From contig JAGCDJ010000020.1 of assembly GCA_017651185.1 (NCBI GenBank), positions 1 to 64,000 of the forward strand: DNA of 64,000 bases, in the 5' to 3' direction. Each line of letters begins with the position of its first letter. Position 1 is the first letter of the stretch. Positions 55,097-61,600 of this stretch are shown in pieces. The DNA is from Bacteroidales bacterium. Lineage in GTDB: Bacteria; Bacteroidota; Bacteroidia; Bacteroidales; ML635J-15. A model generated the notes under the pieces. It was not told the DNA's origin. It did no database searches and worked only from the letters and a program-made list of their open reading frames with translations. A program made the translations under genes and the position numbers.

Positions 55097-55141
55097 AATC
55101 GTAAATCGTAATTCCAAAGTCGTAAATAATCTTTACTTTTG
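55097..55141 (+). promoter_or_regulatory. Tandem-heptamer promoter of the chromate transporter operon
   Basis: Units AATCGTA, AATCGTA, ATTCCAA, AGTCGTA (55097-55124), AAT, 6 nt, TACTTTTG (55134-55141), 17 nt before the ATG. The first 18 nt are identical to the array at 40334. It is divergent from the octamer promoter at 54978. Confidence 0.8.
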
Positions 55142-55158
55142 CACCAAAATTCATAAGC

Positions 55159-55710
55159 ATGACCAAGTTGCACGAACTGTTCTGGACATTCTTCAAGATA
55201 GGCGCTTTCACCATCGGAGGCGGCTATGCTATGATTCCGCTTATGGAGCAGGAAATCGTCGACAGGCGCAAGTGGATGGGCAGGGAGGAATTTATGGACA
55301 CAATGTCGCTGGCGCAATCGATGCCCGGAGTTTTTGCTGTAAACATGGCCACAAATGTCGGATTCAAGACACGCAGATTTATCGGTGCGGCAGTCGCAGT
55401 TGCTGGCAACGTGCTTATGCCAATTCTGATGATTATTGCAATTGCCATGTTTTTCAGGCAGTTCAGCGACAATATGATAGTAGAAAGCATTTTCAAGGGG
55501 ATTCGTCCGGCAGTAGTCGCGCTGATTGCAGCACCTGTATTCAAGATGGCAAAGACGGCAAAAATTTCGTGGCACAACTTCTGGATTCCCGTTGTAGCAG
55601 CGCTGCTGATATGGCTTCTGGGAGTGTCGCCAGTGATAATAATCCTTGCTGCAGGACTTGGTGGTTTCATTTATGGTAAAATCAAAGGTAGAAAGGAAGC
55701 AAAAAAATGA
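55159..55710 (+). CDS. chrA: Chromate transporter family protein, N-half subunit
   Basis: 183 residues, about six membrane helices. Family motifs FFKIGAFTIGGGYAMIPLMEQE and SLAQSMPGVFAVNMAT match the CHR domain. Bacteroidetes encode the transporter as two short tandem genes (bidomain split). It may export chromate or another anion. The stop overlaps the second gene's ATG (ATGA). Confidence 0.92.
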   Translation: MTKLHELFWTFFKIGAFTIGGGYAMIPLMEQEIVDRRKWMGREEFMDTMSLAQSMPGVFAVNMATNVGFKTRRFIGAAVAVAGNVLMPILMIIAIAMFFRQFSDNMIVESIFKGIRPAVVALIAAPVFKMAKTAKISWHNFWIPVVAALLIWLLGVSPVIIILAAGLGGFIYGKIKGRKEAKK

Positions 55711-56306
55711 TTTTCTGGCAACTTTTCTACACTTTCCTAAAAATTGGCATCTTCACCTTTGGTGGCGGCTATGCTATGGTAGCATTGATACAGAATGAAG
55801 TTGTTGTCGAAAACCAATGGATGACCTCACAGGAATTTACCGACGTACTTGCAATCAGCCAGGCGACACCAGGACCATTGGGCATAAACACTGCGACCTA
55901 CGCTGGCTATACAGCGGTTGTAAATGCAGGATATTCTGCACCTATGGGCGTTCTCGGAGCATTTTTAGCATCGTTTTCGGTAATTTTGCTGCCGTTTGTC
56001 CTGATGCTGATTGTAACAAAAATACTTATGAAACACAAGGAAAGCAAAGCAATTACCGACATTTTTACCATATTGCGCAAGGTTGTGGTGGGTCTTATCG
56101 CCGCCTCTGCCCTGCTTCTCGCATCTACTGAAAATTTTGGTTCTCCTACAGAATCCACATTCAGGTTTGTAATTAGCATCCTAATTTTCATTAGCGTATT
56201 CGTTGCATCGTACAAATTCAAAAAAAGCCCAATTCTGCTGATTTTAGTCAGTGGAATTATAGGTTTTTTGGTATATGGACTGCCTGAGATGGTTTCTGGT
56301 TTCTAA
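55707..56306 (+). CDS. chrA: Chromate transporter family protein, C-half subunit
   Basis: 199 residues. FLKIGIFTFGGGYAMVALIQNEVV and AISQATPGPLGINTATY are the second-domain versions of the CHR motifs. Together with the preceding gene it should form a heterodimeric transporter. A long imperfect hairpin follows 20 nt after the stop. Confidence 0.92.
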   Translation: MIFWQLFYTFLKIGIFTFGGGYAMVALIQNEVVVENQWMTSQEFTDVLAISQATPGPLGINTATYAGYTAVVNAGYSAPMGVLGAFLASFSVILLPFVLMLIVTKILMKHKESKAITDIFTILRKVVVGLIAASALLLASTENFGSPTESTFRFVISILIFISVFVASYKFKKSPILLILVSGIIGFLVYGLPEMVSGF

Positions 56307-56325
56307 AGCGGACAACACAAGTAGA

Positions 56326-56401
56326 CGGTATTTGCCCCCATCTTTAATGCCATTAAAGGCGTTAAAGATCTTAATGGCATGTGGGGGCAAAAACAATACC
56401 G
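56326..56401 (+). terminator. Long imperfect hairpin with alternative pairing, after chrA genes
   Basis: Outer fold: CGGTATT/AATACCG, TGCCCCCA/TGGGGGCA, ATGCCATTAA/TTAATGGCAT. Alternative inner fold: ATCTTTAATGCC (56340-56351) with GGCGTTAAAGAT (56358-56369), which excludes the inner arm of the first. It lies upstream of the next promoter, so it belongs to the chrA 3' end. There is no strong T-run. Confidence 0.5.
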
Positions 56402-56479
56402 CCTATAACAATATTCCATCCTAGAAACCAAAAATTTAAAAACCAGAAACATAGGAAAATCTTCATTTTTTTTCATTTT

Positions 56480-56513
56480 TTTGAACCATTTTTCAATCTT
56501 TATTGTATTTTTG
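56480..56513 (+). promoter_or_regulatory. Promoter (TTTG-N22-TATTTTTG) of the PurF-like gene
   Basis: TTTG at 56480-56483 and TATTTTTG at 56506-56513; the ATG at 56545 follows 31 nt after the box. Confidence 0.65.
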
Positions 56514-56544
56514 CGCCAAAATTTAACCTAAAAAACTACTTTTT

Positions 56545-57954
56545 ATGAGCGGACTATTTGGAGTCGTTTCGAGAGAGGCCTGCATTACCGACCTTTTCTA
56601 CGGAACAGACTATCATTCCCACATGGGAACAAAGCGTGCTGGTATTAGCACCGTAGAGGAAGGCGGTAAATTCCACCGTAACATTCACAGCATCCAGAAC
56701 TCCTACTTCAGGACAAAGTTCACCGACGACCTTTATGAAATGAAAGGCAACCTCGGAATCGGAGTTATCAGCGACACCGAATCGCAGCCAATAGTTGTGA
56801 ACTCACACCTTGGTCGTTTTGCTATCGTCACTGTATCGAAAATCAACAACATCCCCGAGTTGGAGCAGAAATGCTTGGCAGTGAACCAGCAGTTTACCGA
56901 AATGAGCATGGGAACAACCAACCCCACCGAACTCGTTGCGCTGTTAATCACTCAGGGCAAGGACTTTACCGACGGCATACAGAATGTTTACCGCCATATT
57001 AAGGGAAGTTGCAGCATGTTGATTCTCACTACCGATGGTGTTATCGCAGCGCGTGACCAATATGGTCGTACTCCGCTCGTCATCGGTCGCAAGGGTTCAA
57101 GTTATGCCATTGCATCGGAAAGTCACAGCTACCTGAACCTCGACTACAACACCACCCGCTTCATTGGTCCGGGCGAAATAGTAAAGGTTACACCGAACGG
57201 CATAGAACAGATGCTTGCACCAAGCAACAAGATGCAGATTTGCTCGTTCCTGTGGATATACTACGGTTTCCCATGCGTGGAATACGAAGGCATCAACGCA
57301 GAGGAAGTTCGCTACAAACTTGGCGAAGCAATGGGCAAAAACGACGATATCAAGGCAGACTTCGTATCGGCAATTCCAGATTCGGGCATAGGCATGGCTC
57401 TTGGTTACGCTACTGGCGCCGGCATACCTTACAAGCGTGGTGTTGCAAAATATACACCAACCTGGTCGCGCAGTTTCATGCCAGTAAACCAAGAGACAAG
57501 AAACCTTGTCGCAAAGATGAAACTCATCCCCAACCGCAAGATTCTCGAAGGCAAGGAAGCCGTTTTCTGCGACGACTCAATAGTTCGTGGAACACAACTT
57601 CGCGACAATGTCAAGATGCTGTACGACTGCGGCGTTAAGCGCGTACATATAAGAATCAGTTGCCCGCCACTGGTACATGGATGCGAATTCCTGAACTTCT
57701 CGGCTTCAAAGACCGACATGGAACTTATCGCACGCCGTTGCATCGAGGAACTCGAAGGCGGACACATCCGCAACCTCGAGGCATACAAGGACGAAACTAC
57801 TCCACAATATGCAAAGATGGTCGAAATGATTCGTCAGCGCGTTGGTGTTGACACACTTAAGTTCAACAGTTTGCAGACCGTTTGTGATGCAGTAGGACTT
57901 CCACGCGAACAACTCTGTCTGCATTGCTTTGACGGAGCATCATACGGATTTTAA
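56545..57954 (+). CDS. Amidophosphoribosyltransferase-like (PurF family) protein without the glutaminase cysteine
   Basis: 469 residues. The PRPP loop AVFCDDSIVRGTQLRDN is intact, and the GlnN/PRTase two-domain layout is normal (glutaminase-like about 1-235, phosphoribosyltransferase about 250-469). However the N-terminus reads MSGLFGVV where true PurF has Cys1 after Met removal (MCGI-type), so the Ntn nucleophile is Ser. As I recall, Bacteroidetes share this divergent form; it may use free ammonia or have another role. CLHCFDG near the C-terminus adds a CxxC. Monocistronic, with its own promoter and terminator. Confidence 0.85.
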   Translation: MSGLFGVVSREACITDLFYGTDYHSHMGTKRAGISTVEEGGKFHRNIHSIQNSYFRTKFTDDLYEMKGNLGIGVISDTESQPIVVNSHLGRFAIVTVSKINNIPELEQKCLAVNQQFTEMSMGTTNPTELVALLITQGKDFTDGIQNVYRHIKGSCSMLILTTDGVIAARDQYGRTPLVIGRKGSSYAIASESHSYLNLDYNTTRFIGPGEIVKVTPNGIEQMLAPSNKMQICSFLWIYYGFPCVEYEGINAEEVRYKLGEAMGKNDDIKADFVSAIPDSGIGMALGYATGAGIPYKRGVAKYTPTWSRSFMPVNQETRNLVAKMKLIPNRKILEGKEAVFCDDSIVRGTQLRDNVKMLYDCGVKRVHIRISCPPLVHGCEFLNFSASKTDMELIARRCIEELEGGHIRNLEAYKDETTPQYAKMVEMIRQRVGVDTLKFNSLQTVCDAVGLPREQLCLHCFDGASYGF

Positions 57955-57972
57955 AACAACAACATTATCATA

Positions 57973-58008
57973 ATGTTCGGGGCGAATATTCGTCCCGAAC
58001 ATTTTTTA
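57973..58008 (+). terminator. Terminator of the PurF-like gene
   Basis: ATGTTCGGGGCGAAT and ATTCGTCCCGAACAT form a 15-bp stem (one G-T pair) with a T-run, 19 nt after the stop codon and ending just before the next ATG. Confidence 0.85.
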
Positions 58009-58012
58009 CGCC

Positions 58013-58450
58013 ATGCTTGAAAACCTCGGACTTTTTGGACTGTTTCTCGGTTGCATACTCTCGGCAACCATTATCCCGTTTTCGTCCGAGGCACTTGTTA
58101 CTGGAGCAACATTACTCGACTACAACCTTTGGACGATTGCTATAATTGCTGGCATCGGCAACACAATCGGCGGAATGATTAGTTTCGGAATGGGATGGCT
58201 CTGCAAATGGGAATGGTTGGAGAAATATTTCAAGGTAAAGCGCGAAAAATTGGAAAAGGTGCATAACCGCGTGGAAAAATACGGATGTGCAGCGGCATTG
58301 CTTACTTGGTTGCCAATAATTGGCGATATAATTGCAATAGCAATGGGATTTCTACGCATGAATCCGTACATTACAGTAGTACTAATGTTCGTGGGAAAGT
58401 TTGCGCGCTACCTTGCAATAGTGGGAATTATGAATTGGGCGTTTATGTAA
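58013..58450 (+). CDS. YqaA family (DedA/SNARE-associated-like) membrane protein
   Basis: 145 residues with four predicted membrane helices. FLGCILSATIIPFSSEALVTGA and LLTWLPIIGDIIAIAMGFLRMNP are YqaA/DedA signatures; the DedA superfamily includes lipid-carrier flippases such as UptA. The ATG is 5 nt after the T-run of the upstream terminator, so it relies on read-through or an unseen promoter. Confidence 0.85.
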   Translation: MLENLGLFGLFLGCILSATIIPFSSEALVTGATLLDYNLWTIAIIAGIGNTIGGMISFGMGWLCKWEWLEKYFKVKREKLEKVHNRVEKYGCAAALLTWLPIIGDIIAIAMGFLRMNPYITVVLMFVGKFARYLAIVGIMNWAFM

Positions 58451-58530
58451 GGGGGTTCTATGGGCTAAAGTCCGGAGGTTCAAAGTTTCTAGGTCGATAC
58501 GCACAATGGCACGTCTTTTCAAAGATTTTT

Positions 58531-58558
58531 GTTGAGACGCAAAATTTTGCGTCTTTAC
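58531..58558. repeat. 28-bp palindrome (REP-like family)
   Basis: The perfect 20-bp core AGACGCAAAATTTTGCGTCT (58535-58554) lies between GTTG and TTAC. It pairs with the second copy 24 nt downstream. Confidence 0.85.
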
Positions 58559-58582
58559 ATGATTGCATGTACGAAAAAAATT

Positions 58583-58610
58583 GTAGGCTCGCAATGCATT
58601 GCGAGCCTAC
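58583..58610. repeat. 28-bp perfect palindrome (REP-like family)
   Basis: GTAGGCTCGCAATG joined to CATTGCGAGCCTAC; extends to 30 bp with flanking T and A. It ends 8 nt before the stop codon of the giant T9SS gene, so it may end that transcript. Confidence 0.88.
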
Positions 58611-58618
58611 AGATATTG

Positions 58619-61600
58619 TTAATTCTTAACAACGTTCTTGTTGATTACGAAGTCTGCTGTGCTGACTCTTACCGTGTAGGCTGCTGGTGGCAGATTGCTG
58701 AGATTCAAGATGGTCTCATAGCTGTTCTGCGGAGATGCAGCCTTTTCGATGTAAACCAACTTGCCAAGCATGTCGTAAACCTCGATTTGTGCAGGACGGT
58801 CACCGAAATTGTCGAGAACTACGGTAAGCTCGCCGTTGAACGGGTTAGGATAAGCCATAACATCTGGATCACCTTCGGATTCCTCGATGCAGTTTGCAAC
58901 TACAACCTCCGAAACTGTGCGTGTTCCATCGTAGTCAACCTGAACGAGACGGTAGTAGTTGTCGCCACCATGTACGCCATAGTCGGTGTAGCTGTAATCC
59001 AACTGCTCAAGCGAGTTTCCAGCACCTGCAACACGTGCAACCTCGTTGAAGTTGATTGCATCGTCGGAACGTTCGAGTACGAAGTAGTCGTTGTTGCGCT
59101 CGGTAGCGGTTGACCACTCTACGAGTGATGACTTGCCGTCGCAGGTTGCAGTGAAGGAAAGAAGTTCGATAGGAAGAACTGTTTCGCTCGACAACGAACC
59201 AAGCGTTATCAAGAAGTCGGCAACTGCACGATGTGGATCCTTCGGGATTCTTGCACCAGTAATGGTAATAACATTATTATCCGAACCAGTAATATCTGCT
59301 GAACCACCGAAGTTCTTCCAACAACCATTATTATAAGCAGCAACCTTGATTGCACTTGCATCGTAAGCGGTTGAACTATTGAAATGCTCTGCTGCTGTTG
59401 CCGAATTTGCCATAAGGGTAACATTCGACAATTCAACAGGTGAACTTACATCCCAATATTCGAAATTGCTTACATGGTTGAAGCGGTTAGCTCCATCTTC
59501 GGTACACATATCGTTTATATGCCACCAACGAGGTATAACATCGGTAGTGTATCCGTGAGTACCATCACCATTTTCGCCAGACCAGTGATGGAACTTTGCG
59601 TACACAGTATTACCTATACCAATCTCTGCAGTAATGCTACCGAGAACATTATCGTCGCCAGTCGGGAAGGTGAAGTTGTTGCCTCCACCTATCTTGGTTA
59701 CTGTACCTGATGCATAACTTTCATAGTCACCGCAAACGATAGTACGACCAGTACCATTAAATATCACATTTCCATCCATGATACCATACTCGAAAATTGT
59801 TGTCTTGCTGAATACTGTTCTATTGGGGAATATAGTGTGCGGAACATCAGCCCCTGAGCGGAGCATGTTCAGGCGTACATTGTTGTTGATAGTAGGAGCA
59901 GTTCCGCCATTATTGATACTCTGTGGTCCATTTCCTGCGAATACGAGAGTACCGCCTTCGTCCAGAGAACCGCCATCAATTACAAGATTTCCGCCTAAAC
60001 ACAATGCCGGGGTCGTATCGGATGCCGGGAAGTCCAAATTGCCACTAAGAGTGAAATCACCTACAACATTCAAGGTATCTTTGTTATCAAATGTTACGGT
60101 TGCACCATTAGCAATTGTTGCTTCATCGCTTACCGATATTGTACCCGAACTGCTGAATGTTATAGCGCCACCGTTTTCAACATCAAGAGTGCCATCCACG
60201 GTAAGGTTTTGACTTGCGCCTATTGTAAGGGTTCTGCCGCTGCGAACTATTACATCGCTTGCATTGCAGTTAGCATTCACAATTGGGTTGTTGTTGATAC
60301 ATGTAGAACCCGACCTTACTATAACCTTATCGCTTGAAGATGGAGCATTACCAGCGACTTCATATTCGCCAGAGCCGAATACAAGCCAGTTGTGCGAATC
60401 GTTCCAGTCGCCGCTTACACGACCAGTCCAGATATGACCTTCTACTACATTAGTCGTTGGTACATCTCCAGGAACCTGCTGCACCGCCTGATCTACATAC
60501 GAACTTGCTGTACAGCCATTGACATTCTTTACTGTTACTCGATAAGTAGTATTATTGGTAGGCGAAACAACATTTGTGTTTTCGGAAACATATCCCTCGC
60601 CCCAGTTGTATGTACCATTAGTACCTGCGCCGCCAGCCGTAAGAGTTGCTTCAGCGCCAAGGCAAATTGGCGATTCGTCGGTTGTAAGGCTTGGCGTTGG
60701 AAGTACCTTGACAGTATAGTCCCAAATAGCAGGGCAGCCATGTTCTGAATTTGTCACAGTTAATGTGTAGGTTGTTGATTCCACAGGAGAAACTGTTAAA
60801 GATTCTGTTTCTTCGCCAACAAGCGTTGTTCCATTGACCGCCCACTGATAGTTTGCAGGAGGTATTGGGGTAAAGGTATAAACTGTATTATGCAATGAAG
60901 CAGAACCTGCGACAGAATTATTTGCAGTACTCGTTGAATAAGTTGCTGTACCCGCGCCTGTAGGTGTAACGCTCAAGAAGGATAATTCCCCATCAATATA
61001 ACTATTGATACCAATAGAAGCACTAGCGTTGCTTCCCAATGAACTATAGCCACTTGATCCATAACAGAATTCTATCATATTGCTTCCTTCATACAATTTC
61101 ACCTGATAATAGAAATAATATGAGGAGTTATTATATCTATAACCATAGAACTGTAGTTCAAATACTCTGTCAGGAGCATCCCCTGTCGTTCTGTATTGAT
61201 AAGTTGAAGCAACCAAGTCATCCCAGAATGGAGCAATTACATTGTAGTAAGATGACGAATTCAAATTATTTACGTTTGATGCTGATGAATAACCAAATTG
61301 TAACACACCATTAGTATTGACATTGGTAATAGAGGTATAGTCATTGCCACAATAGTTAAAAGAGAACCCTATCGGAACATTGCTTGTTGTATAATCATCA
61401 CCTGTAGTGCAAGATGTACCTCCTGAGAAAGATTGGAAAGTTTCTGTGCGACTACTGAACAGATATTCAGAAGCCTTTATACTACTCTCATCATTATTTG
61501 CATTCAATGTTACCTCTGTACCAGACACTACACATTCACCATTATCAGAACCTATAAGTGTCACTTCTGGAGCATCTACTGCAATAATAATTTCTTGAGA

